A stretch of 64,000 bases of DNA from Streptomyces sp. BK239. Its GTDB lineage: Bacteria > Actinomycetota > Actinomycetes > Streptomycetales > Streptomycetaceae. Each line of letters begins with the position of its first letter. Position 1 is the stretch's first letter. Made by a program: the position numbers and the translations under genes. The DNA lies in the NCBI RefSeq assembly GCF_004217285.1, contig NZ_SHKS01000002.1, positions 682,001 through 746,000 of the forward strand. The letters run 5' to 3'. The notes under the pieces are model-generated. The model made no database searches and was not told the origin of the DNA. It was given only the letters and a program-made list of their open reading frames with translations. Of this stretch, positions 52,030 through 61,880 are shown in pieces.

Positions 52030-53481
52030 TCAGGCTCCGACGGGGACGGCCATGTACTTGTACTCCAGGAACTCGTCGATGCCGACGCGTCCGCCTTCGC
52101 GGCCCAGGCCGGACTGCTTGACGCCGCCGAAGGGCGCGGCGGGGTTGGAGACCAGTCCGGTGTTGATGCCGATCATGCCGCTTTCGAGACGTTCCGCGAC
52201 ACGCAGGGCGCGGTCGAGGTTCTGGGTGAACAGGTAGGCCGCCAGGCCGAATTCGGTGTCGTTGGCGGCGGCGACGGCCTCGTCCTCGGTCTCGAAGGCG
52301 CGGATCGCGGCGACGGGGCCGAAGATCTCGTTGTCGATGATCGCGGAGTCGGGTGCGATGCCGGTGAGGACGGTGGGCGGGTAGAAGCAGCCCGGTCCTT
52401 CGGGGAGTTCACCGCCGGTCAGAACGGTGGCACCGCGCTTGACGGCGTCCTGCACCAGATCGTGCGCCTTGCTGCGGCCGGCGACGTCGATGAGGGGGCC
52501 GACGTCGGCGCCGGGTTCGGTGCCGGGCCCGACGGTGAGGGCGGCCATGCGGGCTGCGAGGCGCGAGGCGAACTCCTCGGCGACGGAGGTGTGGACGAGG
52601 ATGCGGTTGGCCGCACAGCAGGACTCGCCCATGTTGCGCATCTTGGCGACCATGGTGCCCTCGACGGCGGTGTCGAGGTCGGCGTCGTCGAAGACGATGA
52701 GGGGGGCGTTGCCACCCAGTTCCATGGAGGTGCGGATGACGGTGTCGGCGCACTGGGCCAGCAGGATCCGCCCGACCTGGGTGGAGCCGGTGAAGGAGAG
52801 CTTGCGGATCCTCCCGCCGCGAAGGAGGGGTTCGACGACGCCGGCGGCGTCGGAGGTGGTGACGATGTTCAGCACCCCGGCCGGCAGGCCCGCTTCGGTG
52901 AGGATCTCCGCCAGTGCGAGGCTGGTCAGGGGGGTCTGGGGGGCGGGTTTGAGGACGATGGTGCAGCCGGCGGCGACGGCGGGGCCGATCTTGCGGGTGC
53001 CCATCGCCAGGGGGAAGTTCCAGGGGGTGATGAGGAGGCAGGGGCCGACGGGCTGACGGGTGACCAGCAGACGGTTCCTGCCGTCGGGTGCGGTCATCAT
53101 GCCGCCGTCGACACGGACGGCTTCTTCGGAGAACCAGCGGAAGAACTCCGCGCCGTACGCCACTTCGGCACGCGCCTCGGCCAGGGGCTTGCCCATCTCC
53201 AGGGTCATCAGCAGCGCGAGGTCCTCGGTGCGCGCGATGATGATGTCGTAGGCGCGGCGCAGGATCTCACTGCGCACGCGCGGCGGGGTGGCGGCCCAGG
53301 CGGCCTGCGCGGCGACCGCCGCATCGGCGGCACGGCGGCCGTCGGCGGGTGAGGCGTCGGCGACCTGGCACAGTTCCTCGCCGGTGGCCGGGTTGTCGAC
53401 GGACAGGGTCCGGCCGGACTCCGCGTCCTGCCAATCGCCGCCGATGAACAGCTGCTTGGGAACATCACGGACGACAGTCAT
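52030..53481 (-). CDS. NAD(P)-dependent succinate-semialdehyde-type aldehyde dehydrogenase
   Basis: This 483-aa protein has the catalytic Cys in NMGESCCAANRIL, the Glu in SMELGGNAPLIVF, and FTGSTQVGRILL and PFGGVKQSGLGREGG, all complete. It resembles GabD. With a PuuB-like oxidase upstream it probably oxidises an aldehyde produced by oxidative deamination, for example 4-aminobutyraldehyde- or semialdehyde-type compounds. It is separated from the oxidase by 41 bases. Confidence 0.88.
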   Translation of the reverse strand: MTVVRDVPKQLFIGGDWQDAESGRTLSVDNPATGEELCQVADASPADGRRAADAAVAAQAAWAATPPRVRSEILRRAYDIIIARTEDLALLMTLEMGKPLAEARAEVAYGAEFFRWFSEEAVRVDGGMMTAPDGRNRLLVTRQPVGPCLLITPWNFPLAMGTRKIGPAVAAGCTIVLKPAPQTPLTSLALAEILTEAGLPAGVLNIVTTSDAAGVVEPLLRGGRIRKLSFTGSTQVGRILLAQCADTVIRTSMELGGNAPLIVFDDADLDTAVEGTMVAKMRNMGESCCAANRILVHTSVAEEFASRLAARMAALTVGPGTEPGADVGPLIDVAGRSKAHDLVQDAVKRGATVLTGGELPEGPGCFYPPTVLTGIAPDSAIIDNEIFGPVAAIRAFETEDEAVAAANDTEFGLAAYLFTQNLDRALRVAERLESGMIGINTGLVSNPAAPFGGVKQSGLGREGGRVGIDEFLEYKYMAVPVGA

Positions 53482-53522
53482 CGTGGGTATCTCCTTGTAG
53501 GTGTAGAGAGGCTGCCGACCGG

Positions 53523-54803
53523 TCAGCGGATGCGGTCAAGCGTCTTGTAGTAGGCGCCCGCGAAGGGCAGGAACCAGGCAGTGCCGTTGTAGAGGGGGAT
53601 GCGCGGTGGGGCGATGCCGCGGACGGGGCTGACCTCGGGGTGGCCGTCCATCACCTCGGCCATGACCTGCCCCATGTGGGTGGCCATCTGCACGCCGTGG
53701 CCGGCGTATCCCATGGAGTAGTGGACGCCGTCCTCGGTCTGCCCGGCGTGCACGATGCGGTCCATGGCGAAGCCGACGGAGCCGCCCCACACGTACTCGA
53801 TCCTGGTGCGGGAAAGCTGGGGGAAGATCCCGCACATCTCACGGAACAGAACGGCCCCGCTCTTCTTGTCCGAGGTGGGGTCGGACGGGGCGAAACGGGC
53901 GCGGCCGCCGAACAGCAGCCGGTTGTCCGGGGTGAGCCGGAAGTAGTGGCAGACCTTGTTGGAGTCGACGATGAGGCGGGCCTTGGGGATGATGTCCCGG
54001 GCGAGCCCCTCGCCGAGCGGCTCGGTGACGATGATGAAGCTGCCCACGCAGACCTGCTGTCGGCGCAGCCACGGGAAGTTCCTGTCGGTGTAGGCGTCGG
54101 TGGCCATCATGACCTGCCCGGCACGGATGACGCCGCGCTCGGTGCTGACCTCGAACCGGCCGGCGGCGGTACGCCGCACGCCGATGGCCGCGTTGCGCTC
54201 GTGGATCTCGACACCGGTGCGCTCGCACGCCTCGGCCATACCGCGCACGAAGCGGCCGACGTGCAGGGCCGCGCTGAACGGGTCGAGCAGGCCGCCGTGG
54301 TAGGCGTCGGATCCGATCTCGGAACGCAGCTCGGCCTTGCCGATCAGAGTGGTCTCGTGGCCGAAGTGCTTGGCCAGGAGGCGCTGTTGTGTCTTCTTGC
54401 TCTCGAAGTGGGCGGGGCGGGAGGCGACACCCAGGCGTCCGACGCGGCGGAACTGGCAGTCGATGGACTCCTCGTTCACGAGCCGCTCGACGGTGTCCAC
54501 GGCCTCGCCGTAGGAGTTGTAGATCTCGCGGGCCCGTTCGAGTCCGTAGCGGCGGATGGCCTGGCCCACGCCGATGGTGAAGCCCAGGTTGGCCATGCCG
54601 CCGTTGCGGGCGGAGGCACCGGAGCCGATCTGGCCCTTTTCCACGAGGGTGACGCGGGCGCCCTTGCGGGCCGAGTGCAGGGCGGTGGACAGACCCGTCA
54701 GGCCGGCGCCGACGACCACCAGGTCGGTGTCCTCGGTCAGTGGCTTGCCGGATCGGTCGGGAAACGCCCCGGCGGTTTCTATCCAGTAGGGAATCGTCTT
54801 CAT
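53523..54803 (-). CDS. FAD-dependent amine/amino-acid oxidase (PuuB / gamma-glutamylputrescine oxidase-like)
   Basis: This 426-aa DAO-family protein has VVVGAGLTGLSTALHSARKG for FAD binding, KGQIGSGASARNGGMANLGF after it, and GYAGHGVQMATHMGQVMAEV at the C terminus. The opening IPYWIETAGAFPDRSGK is that of gamma-glutamylputrescine oxidases and related amine oxidases. It would produce an aldehyde, ammonia or amine, and hydrogen peroxide. An aldehyde dehydrogenase follows. Substrate not identifiable. Confidence 0.83.
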   Translation of the reverse strand: MKTIPYWIETAGAFPDRSGKPLTEDTDLVVVGAGLTGLSTALHSARKGARVTLVEKGQIGSGASARNGGMANLGFTIGVGQAIRRYGLERAREIYNSYGEAVDTVERLVNEESIDCQFRRVGRLGVASRPAHFESKKTQQRLLAKHFGHETTLIGKAELRSEIGSDAYHGGLLDPFSAALHVGRFVRGMAEACERTGVEIHERNAAIGVRRTAAGRFEVSTERGVIRAGQVMMATDAYTDRNFPWLRRQQVCVGSFIIVTEPLGEGLARDIIPKARLIVDSNKVCHYFRLTPDNRLLFGGRARFAPSDPTSDKKSGAVLFREMCGIFPQLSRTRIEYVWGGSVGFAMDRIVHAGQTEDGVHYSMGYAGHGVQMATHMGQVMAEVMDGHPEVSPVRGIAPPRIPLYNGTAWFLPFAGAYYKTLDRIR

Positions 54804-55061
54804 GTCGGGTCCTTAGCGGGGAGTTTCGAAGGGGGCGCGGCCGGGCGGCACCAGGGCCCGGTCGACGGCGATGTCAATCGCGAGGGCGAGTACGCCAGGG
54901 CGATGAGGACCGCGCTGTCGGCTGTGACGGTCGGGGTGACGTCAAGACGGCGAGCGTTGGAGACCAGGACCGGCAGGGCTCGGGTGTCGCGTTCACCGCA
55001 GTCGGTCAGCGTCTCCTCCAGCCTTGCTGCCGGAGCCGCTGCCACCTGTCGGTGCCGCCGG
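54804..55061. other. Gap between oxidase and ABC ATPase genes
   Basis: These 258 bases lie within the leftward gene series. A 100-codon open frame on the leftward strand (RLEETLTDCGERDTRALPVL) has no recognised relatives and no ribosome-binding site; it may be a decayed gene. Promoter elements for the oxidase could be here. Confidence 0.35.
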
Positions 55062-55829
55062 CTACAGCACCCTTTCGAGGAAGGCCTGGGTTCGTTTCTC
55101 ACGGGGGTTGGCCAGCACTTCGCGGGCGTCGCCGCGCTCGACTGCGATGCCCTCGTCCATGAAGAGCACCTCGTCGGCGACCTCGCGGGCGAAGCCCATC
55201 TCGTGGGTGACGAGGAGCATGGTCATTCCGTTGCCGGCGAGGTCGCGCATGACGGCGAGTACTTCACCCACGCGCTCGGGGTCCAGCGCGCTGGTGGGTT
55301 CGTCGAACAGCATGATGGTGGGCTCCATCGCCAGCGCGCGGGCGATGGCCACGCGCTGCTGCTGACCGCCGGAGAGTTGAGCGGGGTACTTGTGGCCACA
55401 TCCCTTGAGGCCGACCTTGGCCAGCAGCTCCTGTGCCTGCTCCCGGCAGGTGGCGCGGTCCTTCTTCTGCACCAGCACCGGTCCGGACATGACATTGCTT
55501 TCGGCGGTCATGTTCGGGAACAGGTTGAACTGCTGGAACACCATGCCTATACGGGCCCGCTGCTCGGCCAGCCGCTGCGGGCGGACGGCGTGGTACGCGT
55601 CGTCCTTCTCGACGTAGCCGAAGTCCTCTCCATTGACTCGCAGGACCCCGCGGTCGACGGTCTCCAGGCCGTTGACACACCGCAGCAGTGTCGATTTGCC
55701 CGATCCGCTCGGTCCGATGATGCAGGAGATCTCCCCGGCCGCGACGGTCAGGTCGATGTCACGCAGGACCTGGTGACGTCCGAAGCTCTTGCACAGCTTG
55801 CGTGCGACGATCGTTCCGTCGGCGTTCAC
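55062..55829 (-). CDS. Amino-acid ABC transporter ATP-binding protein
   Basis: This 255-aa ATPase has Walker [12 protein letters not shown]-loop [10 protein letters not shown], signature [15 protein letters not shown], Walker [13 protein letters not shown] and the His switch VTHEMGFA, matching the polar-amino-acid importer (GlnQ-like) group. The start is GTG at 55829, overlapping the permease stop (GTGA). It energises uptake with the permease and binding protein encoded next to it. Confidence 0.92.
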   Translation of the reverse strand: MNADGTIVARKLCKSFGRHQVLRDIDLTVAAGEISCIIGPSGSGKSTLLRCVNGLETVDRGVLRVNGEDFGYVEKDDAYHAVRPQRLAEQRARIGMVFQQFNLFPNMTAESNVMSGPVLVQKKDRATCREQAQELLAKVGLKGCGHKYPAQLSGGQQQRVAIARALAMEPTIMLFDEPTSALDPERVGEVLAVMRDLAGNGMTMLLVTHEMGFAREVADEVLFMDEGIAVERGDAREVLANPREKRTQAFLERVL

Positions 55830-56785
55830 AGCAGGGACTCCCTCGTGGTGGGAACTGGCTGGCCCGCCCCCGGCTCGGCCGACGTGGCGGCCGGGGTCAG
55901 CCGCGCCCGGGTCGAGCGGGAGAAACGGCGCTCGATCATGGACTGCGGCACGCTCAGCACCAGCGTCATGATCAGATACCAGAGGCTGGCCACGATCAGC
56001 AGCGGAATCGTCTGGTAGTTGCGTGCGTAGATCGACTGTGCGCTGTTCAGCAGGTCGGCGACGCCGAGCACGCTCACGAGCGAGGTCTCCTTGAGCATGC
56101 CGATCACCTGGTTGCCGGTGGCCGGGATGACCGCCGGCATGGTCTGCGGGATGATCACATGCCGGAGCTTGGTGAACCCCGACATGCCCAAGGACTCCGC
56201 CGCCTCGTGCTGTCCGCGACTGACCGAGGCGAACCCGCCGCGGATGATCTCGGACATGTAGGCGGCCTGGTTGAGCGTCAGCCCCACGACGGCCGCGGTC
56301 ATCGGCGTCATGATCGCGTTCACGTTCACCGGCGTGGAGATGTCGGTGAACGGGATACCGATCGAGAGGTGCGGGTACAGCGCCGCGATGTTGAACCAGA
56401 AGACCAGCTGCACGAGCACCGGGGTGCCACGGAAGAAGGTGATGTAGAGCTGCGCCAGCCCGGAGACGGGCCGCTGGTGCGACATGCGCATCACCGCCAG
56501 CACCAGCCCGAGCAGCGTGCCCAGAGCCATGCTCGCCGCGGTCAGGAGGAGCGTGATCAGCAGGCCGTCGAGGATGGTCTGGGTGGTGAAGTAGCTGAAC
56601 ACCACCGGCCAGCGATAGTTCTCGTTCGTCACCGCGGTCCACACCAGACCGGCGACGATCGCGATCGCGACGGCCCAGGCGACGTAGTCGCGCGGCCGTT
56701 TCGGCGTGATCCGCTTCTTTTCTTCGGCCAGCAGTGGTGACACCGGTCGGCTCCTGGTCTTCGTACCGATCAGATCCGTGGACAT
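55826..56785 (-). CDS. Amino-acid ABC transporter permease
   Basis: This 319-aa membrane protein has about five helices and the EAA-type cytoplasmic loop ([20 protein letters not shown]) typical of HisM/GlnP permeases. An N-terminal charged region of ~45 residues precedes the first helix. It starts one base after the stop of the binding-protein gene and overlaps the ATPase start. Confidence 0.9.
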   Translation of the reverse strand: MSTDLIGTKTRSRPVSPLLAEEKKRITPKRPRDYVAWAVAIAIVAGLVWTAVTNENYRWPVVFSYFTTQTILDGLLITLLLTAASMALGTLLGLVLAVMRMSHQRPVSGLAQLYITFFRGTPVLVQLVFWFNIAALYPHLSIGIPFTDISTPVNVNAIMTPMTAAVVGLTLNQAAYMSEIIRGGFASVSRGQHEAAESLGMSGFTKLRHVIIPQTMPAVIPATGNQVIGMLKETSLVSVLGVADLLNSAQSIYARNYQTIPLLIVASLWYLIMTLVLSVPQSMIERRFSRSTRARLTPAATSAEPGAGQPVPTTRESLL

Positions 56786-56786
56786 G

Positions 56787-57806
56787 TCAGTCCTGCGGGA
56801 CGGCCATGGCCGCTGTCTTGATCCCGAGGTCTTTGAGACCCCAGCGGCCCAGCGCCTCGGTGTACTTGGGGTCGTCGATGATCGACTGAATGGCAGCCTG
56901 CACCGCGGGGGTCAGCGGCGAATCCTTCTTCAGCGCGACGGTCGCGGGCTTGGTGGCCACCAGAGGCTTGAGGACGTCGAACGTCTCGGGCTGCTGCGCG
57001 GCCGCCCACTCGAGCGAGATGAAGTCGTACATCACCGCGTCGATCCGCTTGGAGACCAGCTGGGTCAGAGCGTCGTTCACACTGGGCAGGCTCACCGACT
57101 TGATGGCCGGCTTGCTCTTGCTCGTACAGTCCTGCTTGGACAACTGGGGCAGCCACTGGAGCTCCGCGGTGCTGCCGGAGGGGACGGCGACGCGGTGCCC
57201 GCACAGCGTGTGGGTGCTCAGCTTCTGCGGGTTGCCGTAAGGGACGGACACCCCGGTCCCGGAGTTGACGTAGTCGACCATGTCGAGCACCTTCAGCCGG
57301 TCGCTGGTGGCGCCCATGGTGGAGGCGGTGAAGTCGTACCGATCGGCCTGCAGTCCGGTGATGATGGTGTCGAACTTGACGTTGTTGATCCGGAGTTTCA
57401 GGCCGAGCTTGGCGGCGATCAGCCGGGCCATGTCCGGGTTGAACCCGATCGGGGTCTTGTTGTCCGATGCCATGAACGTGGTGGGCGGGTACGACAGGTC
57501 CATGGCCACGGAGAGCGTGTCCTTGGCCTTCACCGCCGCGGGCAGCAGCTTCACCGCGTTCCGGTCCGGCTTCACGCCCACCGAGATGTCGTCGGTGTGC
57601 TCGGCCGACGAGCCGGCTCCCCCGCCCTGCGCCGTGCCCTTCGCCCCCGCGTTCTGCGCGGTGCCGGTCGCCCCGCACGCGGCGAGCGTGAGGGCCAGGG
57701 CGGTGGTCACGATCGGGATGCTCAGGTGTCTGTTGACCTGCATCGCGGCGCCAACGGCGCCTGCGGTGCGGAGTACGTTTCTGCGGCCTGTCCGGTTGGT
57801 TTCCAT
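56787..57806 (-). CDS. Family-3 substrate-binding lipoprotein of an amino-acid ABC transporter
   Basis: This 339-aa protein has the SBP_bac_3 fold (SVAMDLSYPPTTFMASDNKT, then GFNPDMARLIAAKLGLKLRI and QADRYDFTASTMGATSDRL). The N terminus is odd: METNRTGRRNVLRTAGAVGA resembles a twin-arginine signal, directly followed by MQVNRHLSIPIVTTALALT and a lipobox LAAC-GA. The first ATG has a perfect AGGAGG upstream. The signal may thus be tandem, or translation may restart at the internal ATG. It opens the three-part importer operon. Confidence 0.87.
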   Translation of the reverse strand: METNRTGRRNVLRTAGAVGAAMQVNRHLSIPIVTTALALTLAACGATGTAQNAGAKGTAQGGGAGSSAEHTDDISVGVKPDRNAVKLLPAAVKAKDTLSVAMDLSYPPTTFMASDNKTPIGFNPDMARLIAAKLGLKLRINNVKFDTIITGLQADRYDFTASTMGATSDRLKVLDMVDYVNSGTGVSVPYGNPQKLSTHTLCGHRVAVPSGSTAELQWLPQLSKQDCTSKSKPAIKSVSLPSVNDALTQLVSKRIDAVMYDFISLEWAAAQQPETFDVLKPLVATKPATVALKKDSPLTPAVQAAIQSIIDDPKYTEALGRWGLKDLGIKTAAMAVPQD

Positions 57807-57887
57807 GGCGGTGCCTCCTGGGGATACGGGGAATCCGTGATGCGGGGACGACGTGCTGATCGGAGGGGGGCGGGTGCGCGCCGCGCG

Positions 57888-58580
57888 TCAGATGCCCAGC
57901 ATCTGGTTGAGCTCGTCCAGGGACTTGACGGTCACGTAGTCGTAGCCGTGGGTGACCGGGTCGCAGCCGCGGTCCAGCAGGACGAGGTTGCGGAAGCCCA
58001 TGTCGTGCATCGGCATCAGGTCGTAGCGGGTGTGCGAGGAGACGTGGACGAAGTCCTCGGGGGACGCGTCGAGCTGGTCGAGCATGTACTCGAACGCGGC
58101 GTAGCGGGGCTTGTAGTAGCCGGCCTGCTCCGCGGTGAAGACCGCGTGGAAGTCCGCCCCGAGCCGGGGCACGCTCTCGGCGAGGAAGGAGTCGTCGGCG
58201 TTGGAGAGGATCACCAGCTTGTGGTTCTCGCCCATCTTCTTCAGGGGTTCCGGCACGTCGGCGTGCGGGCCCCAGCTGCGCACGCCGTCGGCGAGCCGCT
58301 TGCCCGCGTCCGGGGCCGCCTTGATGCCCCACTTGCGGCAGACCCGCTCGAAGGCGGCCTGCAGCGTCTGCTCATAGGGGTAGTACTTGTCGAGGACCGA
58401 GTCGTAGCGGTAGCCGCGGAACTCCTTGACGAACTGGTCCCAGTGCTCGGCCGGGATCTGGTCGCCGACGAGTTCACGCGTGATGGGGGTCATCGGCCAC
58501 TCGATCAACGTGCCGTAGCAGTCGAACGAGACGTACTTCGGGCGGAACTGGAACGAGGGAATGGGCATGGAGGTGCTCAC
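57888..58580 (-). CDS. Type-II haloacid-dehalogenase-like (HAD) hydrolase
   Basis: This 230-aa protein has the nucleophile Asp in YVSFDCYGTLIEW, SNADDSFLA, the Lys in GYYKPRYAAFEYML and VSSHTRYDLMPMHDMGF. Motifs fit L-2-haloacid dehalogenases and related enzymes (2-haloacid to hydroxyacid), though many family members dephosphorylate. GTG at 58580 and ATG at 58568 are possible starts. It sits between a sarcosine-oxidase-like gene and the ABC importer genes. Confidence 0.82.
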   Translation of the reverse strand: MSTSMPIPSFQFRPKYVSFDCYGTLIEWPMTPITRELVGDQIPAEHWDQFVKEFRGYRYDSVLDKYYPYEQTLQAAFERVCRKWGIKAAPDAGKRLADGVRSWGPHADVPEPLKKMGENHKLVILSNADDSFLAESVPRLGADFHAVFTAEQAGYYKPRYAAFEYMLDQLDASPEDFVHVSSHTRYDLMPMHDMGFRNLVLLDRGCDPVTHGYDYVTVKSLDELNQMLGI

Positions 58581-58691
58581 TTTCTTGCGTCGGGGGCCGG
58601 TCAGGGCCGGCGCGGACTCTCTTGGACATGCCCATGACAGAGCTGTCGGGAGTGGGGAGCAGGGGGCGATGACGTCGACCATCGCCGGGGA

Positions 58692-59828
58692 TCAGGCGGC
58701 GCCGACTCCTGCCGCAGCAAGGAAGTCGACAGGGTGCTCCGTGGTGCCGTCGAGCGCCAGGTCGGCGGCGATCTCTCCCATCGCGGGCGAGAACTTGAAA
58801 CCGCTGCCGGAGAACCCGGCCATGACGACGATGTCGTCCTCGCCGGGGAGATGGCCGACGATCGGGTTTCCGGACTCCGTGTAGCCCTCCATGTAGGCCG
58901 ACGTCCTGATGGGGTCGGGGTTCAGGTCGGGCATGAGTTCACCGATGAGCTCGCGGAAGACACCGAGCTCTTCGGGGCGGACGGTACGGTCGAGCCGATC
59001 GGGCTCGGGCACCGGCGCATGGTATTTGAAGGAGAGACCGAGCTTGACGGAGATGCCGTCGGGCGACGGGATCCCGAAGCAGTCGTGGGGTGCGGCGCGC
59101 ACGAAGGGAGGGGCACCGCCCGCGAACCAGTCGTGGCGGGTGGGCAGGTGCCAGGAGCAGACCACCCGGCGGACGTCGACGGTCCGGGGGAGGTACGGGA
59201 GCAGGGTGTTGATCCAGGGGCCCACGGTCACCACGGCGGCGTCCACGTGGTCCGTGCCCAGGTCGGTGACGACCCGTACCCCGCCGCCCGCCGCGGGGAC
59301 GACCTCGCGCACCGTGGTGTAGCGGTGCAGCCGGGCGCCCAGGTGCTCGGCACGGGCGGCGGCGGCCTGGATCGACGCCTCCGGCCTGATGACGGCGCCC
59401 AACCGGTCGAGGACGGCGGTGTGTCCGTCCGGGAGCCGGTACTGCGGATAGCGGCGGGCAAGTTCCTCCCGGTCCAGGACCTCGTGATCCAGCCCGTGCG
59501 CGGCGCTGGTGGACAGGAGGAGGCGCATGGACGGTGAGGAGGCCTCCCCCATCACCAGGCTGCCGCTGCGACGTCGCAGCGACCGGCCGGTCTCCGCCTG
59601 GAGCTGCTCCCACATCCGGTCCGCCAGCCGCAGCAGCGGAATGTACGCGGGCTCACCAAGGTGGGCGGCTCGATAGATGCGGCTCTCGCCCCCGGCCGCG
59701 CCTCGGTCGTGACCCGGTGCGTAGCGGTCGTAGCCGATGACCTCGGCTCCGCGGGCGGCCAGTCGCCACATGGCCTGGCTGCCCATGCTGCCGGCACCGA
59801 TCACGGCGACGCGCTTCGGAATGCGCAT
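58692..59828 (-). CDS. Sarcosine/N-methyl-L-tryptophan oxidase-like flavoprotein
   Basis: This 378-aa protein is a monomeric sarcosine-oxidase-type amine oxidase: VAVIGAGSMGSQAMWRLAAR for FAD, GESRIYRAAHL and VMAGFSGSGFKFSPAMGEI. In monomeric sarcosine oxidase a Cys in CMYT carries the covalent flavin; the aligned segment here reads TSAYMEGYTESG and has no Cys, so the flavin may be noncovalent. GGAG precedes the ATG at 59828. It is the first gene of the leftward series, facing PucR. Confidence 0.84.
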   Translation of the reverse strand: MRIPKRVAVIGAGSMGSQAMWRLAARGAEVIGYDRYAPGHDRGAAGGESRIYRAAHLGEPAYIPLLRLADRMWEQLQAETGRSLRRRSGSLVMGEASSPSMRLLLSTSAAHGLDHEVLDREELARRYPQYRLPDGHTAVLDRLGAVIRPEASIQAAAARAEHLGARLHRYTTVREVVPAAGGGVRVVTDLGTDHVDAAVVTVGPWINTLLPYLPRTVDVRRVVCSWHLPTRHDWFAGGAPPFVRAAPHDCFGIPSPDGISVKLGLSFKYHAPVPEPDRLDRTVRPEELGVFRELIGELMPDLNPDPIRTSAYMEGYTESGNPIVGHLPGEDDIVVMAGFSGSGFKFSPAMGEIAADLALDGTTEHPVDFLAAAGVGAA

Positions 59829-60104
59829 GAGATCGCTCCACTCGATGGTGTGGTCTGGGTGGAAGTGGCCCCAGCACGCTGCGGATACCGCGCGGACCTT
59901 CGCAGTCGGGATCCTGCTGGGGATGGCGTTCACTTTCCGCCCCGCGGAACCAGCAGGTCAACCCACACTGTGTTCCGCTTCGGGGCCTTCTCGAGACGGT
60001 CTGTCACTGCGGACGACCGGACTGCCGAAATGACGGCCCGCCTCTTGTCACGATGAGTGGCCGGTGCGAAGGTGAGCCCGATTGCCTCGGACGAAAGACC
60101 CACT
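59829..60104. promoter_or_regulatory. Divergent promoter region between oxidase operon and pucR
   Basis: These 276 bases separate the leftward eight-gene series from the rightward pucR gene and should carry both promoters and the PucR operator. No striking dyad was found. Confidence 0.45.
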
Positions 60105-61727
60105 ATGCCGCCCAGACACCATGCAACCGGGCACTTCCCCACCCTTGGGGAGGTATTGGGCCTCCCCGTGCTCGCCGAAGGAATGCCGCGCGTGCTGGCC
60201 GGCGAGTCGCAACTGGACAGCCCGGTGCGCTGGGTGCATGTCACCGAGCTGCTCAACCCCGCAGACTTCCTGGAGGGCGGCGAGCTGATCCTGACGACCG
60301 GCGTGCCGCATCCAGAGGACGCCTCCGAGCTGCGCGGATACGTCGACCAGCTCGCGGACGTCGGCGCGGCCGGCCTGATCGTGGAGCTCGGTTACCGGTA
60401 CCAGAAGGTGCCCCCGGAGCTGGTGGCGGCGTGCCGCGCTCGTGACGTGCCGCTGGTCGAGCTGGCCCGGGGCGTCCGGTTCGTCGACGTCACGCAGACG
60501 GTGCACGCGCTCATCCTGGACGCCCAGGGGGCCCTCCTGCGCCGCGGACGGGACATCCAGGACATCTTCACCGCTCTGACGCTGCGGGGCGCGGACCCCG
60601 AGGAACTGGTGCACACCACCGCGGAGCTCACCGGAGCCCCCGTGGTGCTTGAGGATCTCACCCACCGGGTCCTGATGTGCGAGCTGCTCGGCCGGCCGTA
60701 CGAGCCGGTGGTGTCGGCTTGGTCGCGGCGTTCCCGGGCCGCCCCGACGCCGCAGAGGATCACGCCGAGCGGCCCGGAGGGGTGGCTGATCGCGCCGGTG
60801 CAGGACCACCACGGCCCGTGGGGGCGGCTGGTCCTGCTGGAGGACCGGCTGAGCGCCGAGCCTGACCCGGAGCACGTCCTGGTGCTGGAGCGCGCGGCGG
60901 TCGCGCTGACCATGGCGCGTCTGGCGGGGCAGGCCTGGTGGGAGCGCCGGGCCCACCGCTCCGTGCTGCGGGACCTGTCCGAACGGCGTTTCCGCTCCCC
61001 CGCGGACGCCCGCGCCCGCGCCGAGGCACTGGGACTGCCCACCCTCGGGCACCGCCTCTTCGCCGTGGTCATCCGCCACCCGTACACCGGCGCCGAGGGG
61101 GAGCACCTCGACGAACGGATCGCGAAGGCGCTGACGCACACCGGTGTCCGCGCCCTGGTCGGCGAGACGGCCCCGGGCCGCATCGGTGTCCTCATGGCTC
61201 TGGCACAGGCGAGCGCCTGGCAGCCGGTCGCCGAGCGGATCGGCCGCCTGACCCGGGAAGAGCTCGGACCGCGGGCAGTCGTCGCCGTCGGCCCCGGGGT
61301 GACCGACCTCGGCGGGATCGCCCGCTCGTGGCAGGAGGCGGAGCAGACGGCCGAGGCCATCACACCGGCCTCCCCGGAGCGGTGGTTCTACGTCCCCGCC
61401 GACGTCCGGCTGCCGGAGTTGCTGGGCGTCCTGCGGGAGGACACCCGTCTTCAGCGGTACGCGGAACGGCAACTGACCCGCCTCATCGAGCACGACGACC
61501 GCAACGGCGGCGATCTGCTCCCGGCACTGCGCGCCTATCTGGCGGCGGCCGGGAACAAGTCGGTCGCGGCGAAACGCGCCGGCATGTCCCGGCAGGCGTA
61601 CTACCAGCGCCTGCACACCATCGAGCGGATCCTCGGCTGCGACCTGGAATCAGGTCTGGAGCGCACGTCCCTGCACGTCGCGGTGCTGGTTCTGGACGCG
61701 GGAGAAGCAGTTGTTCCCGGCGTGTGA
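60105..61727 (+). CDS. PucR-family transcriptional regulator
   Basis: This 540-aa regulator has the N-terminal PucR domain (FPTLGEVLGLPVLAEGMPRV, then VRWVHVTELLNPADFLEGGE and LILTTG), a central GGDEF-like/effector part, and the C-terminal helix-turn-helix (LPALRAYLAAAGNKSVAAKR, then SRQAYYQRLHTIERILG). PucR proteins activate catabolic operons, often for purines or amino compounds. ATG at 60105 has GAAAGA upstream; a GTG at 60057 would add 16 residues. It is divergent from the amine-oxidation/uptake operon and probably controls it. Confidence 0.87.
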   Translation: MPPRHHATGHFPTLGEVLGLPVLAEGMPRVLAGESQLDSPVRWVHVTELLNPADFLEGGELILTTGVPHPEDASELRGYVDQLADVGAAGLIVELGYRYQKVPPELVAACRARDVPLVELARGVRFVDVTQTVHALILDAQGALLRRGRDIQDIFTALTLRGADPEELVHTTAELTGAPVVLEDLTHRVLMCELLGRPYEPVVSAWSRRSRAAPTPQRITPSGPEGWLIAPVQDHHGPWGRLVLLEDRLSAEPDPEHVLVLERAAVALTMARLAGQAWWERRAHRSVLRDLSERRFRSPADARARAEALGLPTLGHRLFAVVIRHPYTGAEGEHLDERIAKALTHTGVRALVGETAPGRIGVLMALAQASAWQPVAERIGRLTREELGPRAVVAVGPGVTDLGGIARSWQEAEQTAEAITPASPERWFYVPADVRLPELLGVLREDTRLQRYAERQLTRLIEHDDRNGGDLLPALRAYLAAAGNKSVAAKRAGMSRQAYYQRLHTIERILGCDLESGLERTSLHVAVLVLDAGEAVVPGV

Positions 61728-61880
61728 GAAGAACGCAGACCGCAACCCGCGTCGCCCTGCGGCGACCGGTGTCCGGGGAGACGGTCGTGCACCGGGGCGG
61801 CTCAGCAAGGGCGGAGGGCGCGCGGTAGTCGACCGGTGGGCGGCGCGTCGTCCCTGCCGCCCACCGGGGAAGAACACGGC

